Shown here in pieces: positions 1-9,702 of a stretch of 64,000 bases of DNA (position 1 is the stretch's first letter; each line of letters starts with the position of its first letter). The notes under the pieces were generated by a model, which made no database searches, was not told the DNA's origin, and was given only the letters and a program-made list of their open reading frames with translations. The translations under genes were made by a program, and so were the position numbers. This stretch comes from Saprospiraceae bacterium (GTDB taxonomy: Bacteria; Bacteroidota; Bacteroidia; Chitinophagales; Saprospiraceae): assembly GCA_016715105.1 (NCBI GenBank), contig JADKBO010000008.1:186001-250000 (forward strand), in the 5' to 3' direction.

Positions 1-303
1 AAAAGCATGACAAAAAGTAAAAAAAGTATTAGTCTTTATTTTGATCACGCTCCAAATGGGTTTATGATCAAAGGAGACGGCAAGCCAACTGAATTTTTAA
101 TTGCAGGAGCAGATAAAAATTTCCTTCCAGCAGAAGTAGAAATGCTTTCTGATCGAATAGTAGTCTCCAATGCCAACATTTCTGATCCAATAGCAGTCCG
201 ATTTTCATTCAGCAACACAGGAACAGCCAATATTTTCAATAAAGAAGGTTATCCAATCACGCCATTCAGAACGGATAATTGGGAAGTTTCACAAACAAAA
301 TGA
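1..303 (+). CDS. C-terminal fragment, probable sialate O-acetylesterase
   Basis: The frame is open through the left edge of the window, so the ATG at position 7 is internal and the gene starts upstream. The visible 100 residues have the look of the C-terminal beta-sandwich of SASA-family sialate O-acetylesterases, which typically end in a phrase like GLPASPFRTDDW. Here the end reads GYPITPFRTDNW, preceded by a VRFSFSN phrase. These enzymes remove O-acetyl groups from sialic acids or plant polysaccharides and are usually periplasmic or lipid-anchored in Bacteroidota. No catalytic residue lies in the visible part, so the assignment rests on this terminal motif only. A bidirectional terminator follows after 27 bp. 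Confidence 0.6.
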   Translation, partial: KSMTKSKKSISLYFDHAPNGFMIKGDGKPTEFLIAGADKNFLPAEVEMLSDRIVVSNANISDPIAVRFSFSNTGTANIFNKEGYPITPFRTDNWEVSQTK

Positions 304-330
304 TCAACAATTAATTTCGTTGAAATAAAA

Positions 331-369
331 AAGTCGATTTTGAGACTTAACTCAAAATCGACTTTTTTT
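331..369. terminator. Bidirectional rho-independent terminator
   Basis: A perfect 14-bp stem (AAGTCGATTTTGAG at 331-344, CTCAAAATCGACTT at 351-364) encloses a 6-nt loop. T residues follow on the plus strand and an A-rich run precedes it, so it can stop both the rightward esterase gene and the leftward cupin/SMP-30 gene that converge here. Confidence 0.9.
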
Positions 370-404
370 ATGTATTAATTCCTAGAAAAATTTAAACCTT
401 TTCC

Positions 405-2341
405 TTATAAATATTGGACAAAGCCTTCCATATTGGTATCAATCTTATAAACTTTGCTGTAGCTGACGATGAACAAAGTTTTCATGTCTGCCCCGCCAAA
501 ACACAAACTTACTGGGAAAGATGGCAAATTGATCATACCAACATATTCGCCTTTATTGTTGAATATTTGAACGCCGTAATAAGTACTGACGTATAAGTTT
601 CCTTGTTTATCAATTGCCATTCCATCAGCGCTGGTTGACCGCCCTTTTCTATCCAAAACATTTCCTGTAAGAAACAATTTTGCAAAAGCTCTACCATTTT
701 TGATGGAACCATCCTCTTGTACATCATAAGCCCATATGAAATTATCTTTTTCACTATTTACAGGATACCAAGATTCATTGTCATAACAGTTGTTGATGTA
801 TAATGTCTTACCATCTGGAGAAAGTAAAATTCCATTGGGCATTGCAAATTCATTTGGTTCTGTTAGCCTGTTCACCTTTCCATCAGGAGTTACATAATAA
901 ACTGCTCTTCCTGGTTGAGATTTCTCAGGCTCCATCGTAAACTGAGGATCAGTAAAGTAAAAACCTCCTTTTGCATCGGTGATGATGTCATTTGGTCCGT
1001 CAATACCTTTACCGTCAAATTTATCTACTAAAACTTTTACCACTTCTCCTTTGGTTGTCATTTCCACGATTCTGTGACCAATCATATCACAGACAATCAA
1101 GTTGCCGTTTTTGTACGGGTATAAACCGTTGGTTTGCATTTTGCCCTCACTGATATTTTTATAAGCACCTGTTGGATCAAGTTCAACAATAGAACTTTTC
1201 TTTGGGTCTGCAGTCCAATTTTGATCAAAATACATGTTGGAGAAATAAACCTTTCCATTCAACCATTTTGGACCTTCACTAAATGTCAAAGTTGGTTTTG
1301 TTTTAGAACCATCTACAATTAATGATGGCATTGATCCTGCAGGAATGATGGCGTTTAATGCTTGTAATCTTGACTTTTCTTTTTCTAAATAGTCTGGGCG
1401 AGCTGGCCAAAAAATATCCAAAGCATCACATCCAAGGTCACCTATTTCTGCACCGTGTACAAAGTTGCTTGGAATTCTTACCACATCATCCACTTCCATT
1501 TTTTGCTTACCGTCTAGCAAAATTTCCTCACAACCACCTCTCATAACAAACATCATTTGCTCTTCAGGATGGATATGGTGTGGGAATGTGGAATTGGGCT
1601 CCATGGATATAAAACTCAACTGTGTATTTTTTCCAGAAATCAATCTAGAATATGCTCCTGTTGCTAATTCTGTAAGATGAAAGTCATATAAATCATACAC
1701 TTTATTGGCCTCTACATTTGCCGCCATCGGATTTGTGATATCAGCAAATTCAGCTGGCAATTCAGTAATACCTGCTTTCTGCAAATAGTCCATTCTGAAA
1801 GGGCTATAAATTTCTAACAATTTAGCACCTTGAGCGCCTGCTTTTAAAGCACTTTTTGCTCCTTTTTCCAAATAAACGAACTCAGTTTTTGGTGTACCAC
1901 TGTGAGTGCCGTCTGGAGCTTCTCTGTCTAAAGCAATGAGGGTAGTCATTTTGCCATCGATGAGTTGATCCACGCTTCCTTTCAAAACAAATAGGAACCG
2001 ATCAGCAGGCAAAGTTTCCTCAGCAATTGTTGCATTTGAATCCAACTGTATGACTGCCACCATTGTCCCCGTCCCCCAAAATAGTTTTGCTGTAGCACCA
2101 TCCCCCAATTTTACGTCAGGCAAAGATTTTATATTTTTACTTGGGCGGCTTCCAAATTGGATTCAAAAACTTGTTCTGGAAGGCCTGTAATTTCTCTTAC
2201 AGTCAAATTGTGTTCTTTGATGAGTTGGTCATTGACTGCTGACCACTCATATTTTGGTTCGGTTTTGCATTGTAAAAAGGATACTAGAAATCCAAAAATC
2301 ACAATGGCGTACATTGGTTTTTTCACTGCATTAAAAGTCAT
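405..2341 (-). CDS. Cupin plus SMP-30/gluconolactonase-like lipoprotein, frameshifted
   Basis: Two frames join into one protein of about 645 residues. The upstream frame (2341-2129) starts with a lipoprotein signal (FLVSFLQC, Cys about residue 25). The downstream frame (about 2132-405) carries a cupin region, with a histidine cluster HHIHPEEQ and a later FVHG typical of metal-binding cupins, then a six-bladed SMP-30/gluconolactonase propeller with GPNDI and MPNGI motifs. The frames meet at a T5 run at 2134-2138 (A5 on the coding strand). One extra A would join them without losing sequence, and the only in-frame start otherwise is an implausible TTG inside the cupin region. Likely role: lactone or sugar-acid hydrolysis or binding at the periplasmic face of a membrane. 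The substrate cannot be read from sequence. I treat it as one gene with a probable consensus error; a real null mutation is possible. Confidence 0.75.
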
Positions 2342-2972
2342 AAAATTCTTTTGAGTTGATTATACATAAAATTAGATTCCAAAAAAGATGACAATTTAAA
2401 AATATTAAAATTGAAATATTCAAAGCGCACCAGAAATTATGAATTTTTTAATGGGCGAAGGGTTTTCAAATGACATGTTGTGCTTATGTTATTCATATTA
2501 TTTTCACTGTGAGAACCAGAAAGAAAGTTGCTATTGTAGGTTTTACTATGGAAAATGAATCTTGAAAAAAATAACCATGTTTATTAAACAGCATACAGCA
2601 ATTTTAAATATGCGCTTATTAAGGTTTTAAATTCATCCATTTAAAGGACAATTCAAGTCCTTGCAACATTAAAAAATTAATTTAGATAGCTATCACACGG
2701 ATCGTCTAAAAATCCATTCTAAGGATATATATTATTTCTATTTACCAAAATTACTATGAATAATTTTGCTACTCACTTAAAAAACATAATATATAAATAA
2801 AAAAACTATATTTGGCCGGCCAATATTGATCTGAACATAAGTAATTTAGTTAAAAGTAAAATTGCAGTATTCAAATCAAAAATCAACTCACAAAAGTTAG
2901 AAACATTTCAGACTTCAAGCAGAAAACAAGAAACATTTAACTTTTAACAATTACCAATAAATATTAAAATTT
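2342..2972. other. 631-bp intergenic region
   Basis: This lies between divergently transcribed genes. It is AT-rich and I see no coding sequence, RNA gene or good TAnnTTTG box. The only distinct element is a perfect 12-bp palindrome TTGGCCGGCCAA at 2812-2823, which stands out as pure GGCCGGCC in an AT-rich setting. Confidence 0.6.
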
Positions 2973-3893
2973 ATGAAACATTTCATTACTTCATTTTTCC
3001 TCTTGTTTGTATTCAAGATAGTATCAAATGCTCAGGTTGGTATCAATACCACGATGCCCAACTCATCTGCTGCACTTGATGTAACAGCTACTGACAAAGG
3101 GCTCCTTATACCTAGAGTGACAACAACTGGCGACATTGCCAGCCCGACAGCAGGGATGATGGTGTATCAGACAGGAGGTACTGCAGGCTTTTATTTTTAT
3201 GATGGTCAGTGGACTTTGGTGAAAAACGACAACCTAGGTAACCACACAGCAACAACTGACCTCAACTTGGCAAGCCAAGACATCATTGCTGTAGATAGTA
3301 TAGGAACGGCAAAAGCGAAAATAGGACCTAATACCTACCCTACTACAACCGGCTCCAACGGACAAATGTTGACAACAGATGGGGCTGGTGCATTATCTTG
3401 GGGCTCTGCATCTGGTGGTGGTGGAGCTCAACTATTAGTACGGGCAAGTGCCAATTCGGCTCAATCCTTTGCTGTAGGTTCTAGTCTTACCGTGCCTGCT
3501 ATTGCCACTTGCATAGGAAATGTCACCACCAATTTGGGCAGTGTATGGAATGCAGGAACTGGTATTTTTACTGCGCCTTCAACTGGACTTTACATGGTTT
3601 CGGTACAAACCATCAGTACAGGTAGTACTACCCAATTGGTACCTTCTATTGATGTGGACAATAATCAGAGTGGAATCCCAATAACTGGCGGTGGAGGTGA
3701 TTTTTTTGGTGTTATGACTAATTTAAATATATCACACCCCGATCCATATAAAAGCCGTTGTCAAATACAGGCCTTGGTCTTTTTAAATGCCGCACAAACA
3801 TTTTCACTCCGTATACACAGTTCATCCAATGTGGTTGGGACAACACCTTTACTTGATGGGAGTACAAATCTTACGGTTATCAAATTGAATTAG
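2973..3893 (+). CDS. Secreted tail-fibre-like protein with C1q/TNF-like C-terminus
   Basis: The 306-residue protein has a signal peptide (about 1-20, ending SNAQ) followed by the stereotyped Bacteroidota phrase VGINTTMPNSSAALDV and GLLIPRVTTT, as found in secreted proteins resembling phage tail fibres. A repeat-like stretch with LGNHTATTDLNL follows, which in relatives forms a trimeric beta-structure. The last 130 residues, after a GGGG linker at about 150, resemble a C1q/TNF-like jelly roll (GSVWNAGTGIFTAPSTGLYMV, then a hydrophobic C-terminal strand). The probable role is a trimeric surface or secreted structural protein or adhesin. It is followed after 66 bp by a TMTC-like membrane protein in the same direction, which could be its glycosyltransferase. 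Another protein with the same style of head lies at 44746. Confidence 0.7.
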   Translation: MKHFITSFFLLFVFKIVSNAQVGINTTMPNSSAALDVTATDKGLLIPRVTTTGDIASPTAGMMVYQTGGTAGFYFYDGQWTLVKNDNLGNHTATTDLNLASQDIIAVDSIGTAKAKIGPNTYPTTTGSNGQMLTTDGAGALSWGSASGGGGAQLLVRASANSAQSFAVGSSLTVPAIATCIGNVTTNLGSVWNAGTGIFTAPSTGLYMVSVQTISTGSTTQLVPSIDVDNNQSGIPITGGGGDFFGVMTNLNISHPDPYKSRCQIQALVFLNAAQTFSLRIHSSSNVVGTTPLLDGSTNLTVIKLN

Positions 3894-3959
3894 CGTTTTT
3901 AAAAAATCAAATGAAGAATAGATTAGAATTTATATTTTCATCAAACTTCCAAAATAAGT

Positions 3960-6290
3960 ATGCTTAAATACTTAAAAAAATATCAAAAAGTGCAGTGGAT
4001 AATTTTTTCCATTGCACTTTTAATATACATGAATACTATCCCCAATAAGTGGGCCATCGATGATGGCATTATTATCCATCAAAATAACTTTGTAAAAAAA
4101 GGTATTTCAGGCATTGCAGACATCATGAGCAAAGATGCATTTGCAGGGTTTTATGGAAAAGATGTAAATGCCGTAGAAGGAGGAAGATACAGACCCTTGT
4201 CCATTGCTTTATTTGCTATAAAGGCAGAAATATTTGCATTATCAAATAAGGACATTAATCAGGGAATAGAAAAAGACAAAGGTGGAAATACAATAAAAGG
4301 TTTAAGCGAAAAGACCTGGTTTCCAAATATTTTACATTTGTTTAATGCCTTGTGGTATGCCTTGCTTTGTTTAGTAATTTATAGAACTTTGCTTTTAGCA
4401 TTTAATTTGAAGCAAGATGCTAACAATAACAAAGCTGATTTTTTGGCATTTGTGACTACCCTTATTTACACAGTTCATCCCTTGCATACAGAGGCTGTAG
4501 CCAATGTAAAGGGGCTAGATGAGATATTGGCAATGTTGGGTTCGGTTGCTACACTATATTTTGTTTTGAAATATTATATTGATCAACAAAATAATTTAGA
4601 CAAGAAGAAATATATTTTGTTGGCGATGGTATGTTATACTTTTGCATTATTTTCAAAAGAATCTGCCGTAACATTTATCGCAATAATTCCACTTGCCTTA
4701 TGGTTTTTTACGGAATTTAAATTTAATAATGTTTTTAAGTTAGTTGCACCATTATTATTACCCTTAGTTCTATTTTTAGGAGTAAGGTCTGCAGTTTTAC
4801 ATCAACCTAATAAAAGTGAAGTTAGAGAAGAATTGATGAACGATCCTTTTTTAGTATTGGACTCTAAAGCTAAATATACACCTTTAGTACAAGGATCAGA
4901 CATAAAGACGATTGTTAATGCCAATGAAAATACCTTTACCAAAATGCCTTATAGCAATCAATTGGCCACCAATTTTTATACTTGGGCCAAATATTTACAA
5001 TTGCTCGTGCTACCTTATCCACTTACAGTAGATTATTATCCAAGACATATTGAGATTAAATCGTTTAAAGATATTGGAGTCATTTTTTCAGTCCTGCTGC
5101 ACATTGCGTTGCTAGTTTGGGCATTATTCCATACTCGCAAGAAAAAAATGGTTGCCTTTGGTATCTTGTATTACTTCGTCACTTTTTCTCTCGTATCTAA
5201 TTTATTCTTTCCAATAGGAACCAATATGGCAGAAAGATTTATGTTTATGCCCTCGCTTGGTTTTTGTTTGATCGTAGCAAGTATGCTATATGATTTAGGG
5301 TTAAAATGGAGTGTCAATAAAGACGGCAAAGGATTTAAAGCCATTTATTTTGGGTTAGGAGCATTGGCCTTTGTATATTCAACCATGACCATCAATCGAA
5401 ATTTCGACTGGAAAGATAATTTTACATTATTTTCTAAGGACATTAAAGTTTCAAAAAATAGTGGAAAGATACATACTGATCTTGCAGGAGAACTTATCAA
5501 TCAAGCCAACCGCATCAGAGAAGAAAAAGAAACGGCAATTGTCAATTTAACAGCTGAGCAAAAAAAAGCTGCCATGAAGGAAACGGAAATTGAAAGAGCT
5601 GCATTGTTTAATCAAGCTATTCCTTTGCTGAATAAAGCACTTGAAATTCACCCTATGAGCAACAAAACTTGGTTGTTTATGGCTAATGCCCATCACTTTC
5701 TTGGTGAAATGGAAAGCAATACTCCCAATGTCAATCTTACATTTCTCAATACTGCTCTTGCGGCATACGAACAAGCTGATAAATACAAAGGCTTAGGTAT
5801 GGATACGATCGTTGCCAAATTTAAATCAATGTGTCTAATGGATATTGGAAAGGTGATGGGAGAAAAATTCGGGGACCTCAATACTAGTATTAATTTTCTG
5901 GAAAAAGCCAGTAAACTTGACCCAAAAAATGCAGAGTCTTACCTTTTGTTGGGAACGGCATATTCTATGAAACAAAACTTTGAACAGAGTATAATTAATA
6001 TTGAAAAAAGCTTAGAACTTAGGCCCAAAGACCGAGATACTCAAAAAAATCTAGCCACTGTTTATCAGCAATATGCACTCGCAGATACTGCTCAAAAAAA
6101 CCGTTTATTGCTAGCGGAAAAACTTTTACTCGACATTTTGTATGAAGAAAAAAGACTGGACGACAATGATGTTTTGAAGAAAGATGGTTTGTTGCGCACA
6201 TTGGATTTATTAATTAGAAATTATAACATTCAAGGTAAATTAGTTGAGGCGAACGAGTATAGGAAAGAATTTATGAAATTGTCATTGTAA
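3960..6290 (+). CDS. TMTC-like GT-C membrane protein with TPR domain
   Basis: The 776-residue protein starts with a membrane segment (about 13-25), then a luminal loop with the acidic pair IDDG and a GRYRPLS motif, the pattern at the first loop of GT-C glycosyltransferases of the TMTC/PMT type. The phrase YTVHPLHTEAVANVKGLDE is a hallmark of TMTC-like proteins. Several further membrane helices follow to about residue 480. The last 270 residues are soluble and contain TPR motifs (for example LDPKNAESYLLLGTAY and LELRPKDRDTQKNLATVY). Members transfer sugars from lipid-linked donors, often mannose onto Ser/Thr of exported proteins in eukaryotes; bacterial members are mostly uncharacterised. The adjacent secreted protein is a candidate substrate, which is inference. 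Confidence 0.75.
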   Translation: MLKYLKKYQKVQWIIFSIALLIYMNTIPNKWAIDDGIIIHQNNFVKKGISGIADIMSKDAFAGFYGKDVNAVEGGRYRPLSIALFAIKAEIFALSNKDINQGIEKDKGGNTIKGLSEKTWFPNILHLFNALWYALLCLVIYRTLLLAFNLKQDANNNKADFLAFVTTLIYTVHPLHTEAVANVKGLDEILAMLGSVATLYFVLKYYIDQQNNLDKKKYILLAMVCYTFALFSKESAVTFIAIIPLALWFFTEFKFNNVFKLVAPLLLPLVLFLGVRSAVLHQPNKSEVREELMNDPFLVLDSKAKYTPLVQGSDIKTIVNANENTFTKMPYSNQLATNFYTWAKYLQLLVLPYPLTVDYYPRHIEIKSFKDIGVIFSVLLHIALLVWALFHTRKKKMVAFGILYYFVTFSLVSNLFFPIGTNMAERFMFMPSLGFCLIVASMLYDLGLKWSVNKDGKGFKAIYFGLGALAFVYSTMTINRNFDWKDNFTLFSKDIKVSKNSGKIHTDLAGELINQANRIREEKETAIVNLTAEQKKAAMKETEIERAALFNQAIPLLNKALEIHPMSNKTWLFMANAHHFLGEMESNTPNVNLTFLNTALAAYEQADKYKGLGMDTIVAKFKSMCLMDIGKVMGEKFGDLNTSINFLEKASKLDPKNAESYLLLGTAYSMKQNFEQSIINIEKSLELRPKDRDTQKNLATVYQQYALADTAQKNRLLLAEKLLLDILYEEKRLDDNDVLKKDGLLRTLDLLIRNYNIQGKLVEANEYRKEFMKLSL

Positions 6291-6520
6291 AAAATAAATT
6301 TTAATTATCCACTGAGAAGGTCAATATTTGCATGTTGAATGCAGTTGTCATTCATTATCAAAATTTTTCGAAAAACATTTTCCGCTTAAAAAAATGTAAA
6401 TAGCTTTCGATTTTAAAAAAATCGAATTAATAAGTAACATTGTATAGCTGATTTCCTTTCTTAAAGCTGGGTAGATCGGTTTTTTTTTATACTTAACCCT
6501 AGCATAATAATACCAGATTT

Positions 6521-7502
6521 ATGAAACTAAAAATTGACAGCTTTGTATTATCGATCATTGTCGTCATACTATTTGCCTATTTTTTTCCATTTTTTGCAAC
6601 TGATAAAAGCCCCATTTCCCTAGACATAATAGGAAGTATTGGCATATCATTGATTTTCTTTTTTTATGGATTGAAGTTAAGCCCAGAGAAAATTAAACAA
6701 TGGGTTGAGGAATTGGAGGTTACACTTGTTTGTCCAGCTATCAACGTTTCTCCTGTTTCCAATGATTATACTCATTACACGACCATTGATTCAGACAGAT
6801 GCAGCAAATGATTGGTGGCTAGGCTTTATGTTTTTAGGAGCATTGCCGTCTACTGTATCTTCCTCTGTAGTTATGGTTTCATTGGCAAAAGGAAACATTC
6901 CAGGAGCCATTTTTAATGCAAGCATTTCAGGACTGATCGGTATCGTCATCACACCATTGTGGATGGGTCTGTTTATCCAAAGCAGTCAAGTAGATTTTGA
7001 CATGGGCGCCATCTATATCAAGTTACTTTTGGAAATACTTTTGCCTGTAGTTTTGGGCATTTCGATGCAAAAATACTGGGGTGAATTTGCAAAAACATAT
7101 CAAAAGCAATTGACCCTTTTTGATAAATCCGTCATTCTCTTGATCATCTACAAAAGCTTTGGTCATTCCTTTGAAGCAAAAGTTTTTGAGTCGATTGATG
7201 TGATGACAATTTTGATCATATTTATGTTGACATTGGTTTTGTTTTATTTAATATTTCTTGTGACAGGATATATTGCCAAAACATTGAATTTCAGTAAAGC
7301 AGACCAAATAACGGCCCAGTTTTGTGGTACTAAAAAGTCATTGGTCCACGGTACGGTTTTTTCCAAAATTTTGTTTCCTGCAAGCTTCCCATTAGGTATT
7401 TTACTACTGCCATTGATGATCTTTCACGCCATTCAGATTTTCATTATTAGCATCATTGCTACAAGAATGGCTAGAGAAAATGGCATTCAAAATAATAAAT
7501 AA
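6521..7502 (+). CDS. SBF-like bile acid:sodium symporter family transporter, frameshifted
   Basis: Two overlapping frames make one polytopic protein of about 326 residues, the usual length of the SBF-like (PF13593) family. The N-terminal frame (6521-about 6704) encodes the first helices and the motif FYGLKLSPEKIKQ. The rest runs in the next frame (LRNWRLHLF..., then GALPSTVSSSVV and an FCGTKKSL motif near the end that is characteristic of this family). The frames join if the G3 run at 6702-6704 loses one base, giving KQWLRNWRLH. Family members are sodium-coupled carriers of organic anions in the inner membrane; the substrate here is unknown. The indel in a G run and the otherwise intact sequence suggest a consensus error rather than a dead gene. 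Confidence 0.8.
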
Positions 7503-7571
7503 TTATACCTGTGAATAGGATCCAAGTTGGAGGATTACTTTCAAATACAACTTTATTATCCTCAACTTATT

Positions 7572-7579
7572 TACTTTTG
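7572..7579 (+). promoter_or_regulatory. Bacteroidota -7 box upstream of moaD
   Basis: TACTTTTG matches the TAnnTTTG -7 consensus and lies 29 bp before the moaD ATG. The same octamer appears upstream of rpsA, rpsP and aspS. I see no strong -33 element. Confidence 0.5.
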
Positions 7580-7608
7580 TACCTCATCACATTTTATCAA
7601 ACACGACT

Positions 7609-7863
7609 ATGAGTGCGAAAATGATTAAAATACTTTTTTTTGGAGCGGCCAGGGAAGCCAGTGCTATTCATGAAATTGCCATCCAAGAACCATTGAATAC
7701 TATAGGAGAGTTGCGCGATTTTCTCCTTGAAGAATATCCAAGATTAGCTTCCTTAAAATCTTTTGCTTTTGCACAAAATGAAGAATATGTGGAAGATACA
7801 GAAAATACACTTTTAATAGACCATGCAACCATTGCTATCCTACCTCCCGTGAGTGGTGGATAA
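7609..7863 (+). CDS. moaD: Molybdopterin synthase sulfur-carrier subunit MoaD
   Basis: An 84-residue ubiquitin-like protein ending in the diagnostic PPVSGG, whose terminal glycine is adenylated and then thiocarboxylated to carry sulfur for molybdopterin. MoaD pairs with MoaE, encoded 16 bp downstream, to convert cyclic pyranopterin monophosphate to molybdopterin. The start could be the ATG at 7609 or the ATG four codons later (MIKILFFGAA); both keep the full fold. No other Moco synthesis gene (moaA, moaC, moeA) is in this window, so the pathway is completed elsewhere. Confidence 0.93.
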   Translation: MSAKMIKILFFGAAREASAIHEIAIQEPLNTIGELRDFLLEEYPRLASLKSFAFAQNEEYVEDTENTLLIDHATIAILPPVSGG

Positions 7864-7879
7864 TAATCAAGAAAAATAA

Positions 7880-8305
7880 ATGGCAGAAGATATCAAAATA
7901 ACATTGCTTCATACAGCGCTATCCAGCGAACAAGCCTTGGCATTCGTAGAAGACCCAACTGCTGGTGGAATCGTAACTTTTGTTGGAAATGTGCGCAATC
8001 ATTCACAAGGCAAAGAAGTCCACTATTTAGAGTTTGAAGCATATGAAGCCATGGCCATCAAAGTAATGGATGAAATAGCTCAAGAAATGAAAGCCAAATT
8101 TCCAATCCATAAAATATACACTGCACACAGACTTGGAAAAGTAGCAATAGGTGAGTCGGCTGTCATCATCGCAGTCAGTGCATCCCATAGAGCAGAAGCA
8201 TTTGACGCCACAGAATATATGATTGATGAGTTGAAAGCTCGTGTACCCATTTGGAAAAAGGAATATTGGGTTGATGGCAGTCACTGGGTTAATGCGCATC
8301 CTTGA
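7880..8305 (+). CDS. moaE: Molybdopterin synthase catalytic subunit MoaE
   Basis: The 141-residue protein has the full MoaE pattern: GGIVTFVGNVRN (29-40), HRLGKVAIGE (83-92), SHRAEAF (102-108) and KARVPIWKKE (119-128). Lys119 and Lys126 occupy the positions of the two active-site lysines of the E. coli enzyme. It accepts sulfur from the MoaD C-terminus to form the dithiolene of molybdopterin in the cytoplasm. It is co-transcribed with moaD (16-bp gap) and ends at a repeat-rich intergenic region. Confidence 0.95.
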   Translation: MAEDIKITLLHTALSSEQALAFVEDPTAGGIVTFVGNVRNHSQGKEVHYLEFEAYEAMAIKVMDEIAQEMKAKFPIHKIYTAHRLGKVAIGESAVIIAVSASHRAEAFDATEYMIDELKARVPIWKKEYWVDGSHWVNAHP

Positions 8306-8942
8306 CGGAAACCGGAGGACCGGTTCCGATAGCTATCGGAAGGAAACCGGATAAAAGGAGATGGGAAAGCCGCGAGCTACGAGCTATCAGATTTCAGATT
8401 TCAGCGGTCAACTTTTTATGGAATAAATTGAAGTATGCCTCTATTTCTATAATAAACACTTTAAAAATATTGAGTCTTTCTGATTTATGGAGCTAGCTTA
8501 TAAGGTTTTTAGTCCCGAATGAGACAAAATATGGGTAATCAATCAAAAATGAGAAATCATCGTGCCGTCAGGTACGACATGTTAAAAGTGTGGAGGTGCC
8601 ATGATCTATTGGATGTCAGATGTCAGCATTCAGCTTTTCCAAATTTTAGGATTCCTATCCATATATAGAACATCATAGAAAGGGACATTCCCCCTCATTT
8701 ACCACTGGCTTTAGCCTGTGGTAAACTACCAACCTCCTAAAACTGGGCTTTAGCCCAACATCCCGTAAAATAGAATTGACTTTAATTGTTATAATGTGGA
8801 GAATCAAATTAATCATTAAGCGCTTACAAACATTTTTCATTTCAACACCTTTCACCATTCACCATTTACTATTTACTAAAATCGCATTTCACATTTCACA
8901 CCACTCACCATTTACTATTTACTATTCACTATTTACCATTCA
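8306..8942. repeat. 637-bp mosaic of short intergenic repeats
   Basis: No gene is supported here. The region holds a perfect 18-bp palindrome TTCCGATAGCTATCGGAA (8324-8341) flanked by CCGG-containing repeats, runs of near-identical hexamers (CAGATTTCAGATTTCAG near 8390, GATGTCAGATGTCAG near 8612), a short hairpin CGTGCCgtcaGGTACG near 8561-8576, and one copy of the CACTGGCTTTAGCCTGTGG / GGGCTTTAGCCCA element (about 8700-8760) that also builds the tandem array at 22.5-23.7 kb. The last 130 bp are a low-complexity series of CATTTACTATTTACTATTCA phrases. Confidence 0.75.
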
Positions 8943-9701
8943 CTAAAATGCAAACAGATCAAGAATAACCTTATATTCCTTTGAAATAAGATTTATTCCA
9001 ACAATGGCAATAAGCACAGCAGTCACAAATCTCACATGCTCAGGTTTGAGCGAAGTAATCACCAATCTATTACCAATTTGGCCACCCACTAAAACTACCA
9101 AGACCAACATACCCAACTTCGGATAATCAATGACAGGATTTCTACTAAATTGACCAACTAGCCCTGCGATCGAATTTACAAATATGAAAAAGCTTGCAAG
9201 GGCTGCAATTTCTGCCGCTGCCTTCCATCGTTGCAAATGCAAAACTGGCGCTAGGAAAATGCCGCCACCTATGCCTACCAAGCCTGATACAAATCCGATG
9301 ATTCCACCCACAATGGGCAAGGTGATTTTATTGGGACGTTTGACTGTAAAACGGTCGTAATCAATGAACATGAGCAAAGCGCCTATCAGCAAAACCAAAC
9401 CCAATAAAAGTAAAAAATAACTCTTAGGTAATTGGATTGTCCCGCCTAGGAAAGCCAGAGGAATACTGGCTGCCATGATTAAAATGGCATCATACCACGG
9501 TTTTATACCCTTCAAATGAAAATTAATGATGGAACCAAATACCACAACTATATTACATACCAAAGCTATGACTCGCATTTCTTCAATGGGATACAAGGCA
9601 ATTGCTAAGATCGCTAAATAGGATGAACCACCTCCAAATCCTGCTGAAGAGTAAATGGTTGCAACAACAAAAAATAAAAGTAAGATCAACCAAAATGACA
9701 C
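8943..9701 (-). CDS. TauE/SafE family sulfite/sulfonate exporter-like permease
   Basis: The 252-residue protein has about eight membrane helices in two homologous halves. Each half carries the glycine-rich TauE/SafE signature: SSAGFGGGSSYLAI near the N-terminus and VSGLVGIGGGIFLAPVL around 140-155. The family exports or imports small sulfur anions or sulfonates (sulfite, sulfoacetate, taurine-related compounds) across the inner membrane. It is the last gene of a leftward operon and starts one base after the stop of the oxidoreductase gene, so the two are almost certainly translationally linked. The actual substrate cannot be inferred. The nearby Moco genes (as for a sulfite oxidase) are only a weak hint towards sulfite. 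Confidence 0.85.
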   Translation of the reverse strand: MSFWLILLLFFVVATIYSSAGFGGGSSYLAILAIALYPIEEMRVIALVCNIVVVFGSIINFHLKGIKPWYDAILIMAASIPLAFLGGTIQLPKSYFLLLLGLVLLIGALLMFIDYDRFTVKRPNKITLPIVGGIIGFVSGLVGIGGGIFLAPVLHLQRWKAAAEIAALASFFIFVNSIAGLVGQFSRNPVIDYPKLGMLVLVVLVGGQIGNRLVITSLKPEHVRFVTAVLIAIVGINLISKEYKVILDLFAF

Positions 9702-9702
9702 G

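Noticed and set aside
6406..6426. TTCGATTTT/AAAATCGAA hairpin as terminator
   Set aside because: No T run follows on either strand in a useful position and it is 115 bp from the gene end.
8302..8496. Small gene after moaE
   Set aside because: Made of intergenic repeats and palindromes; no coding character.
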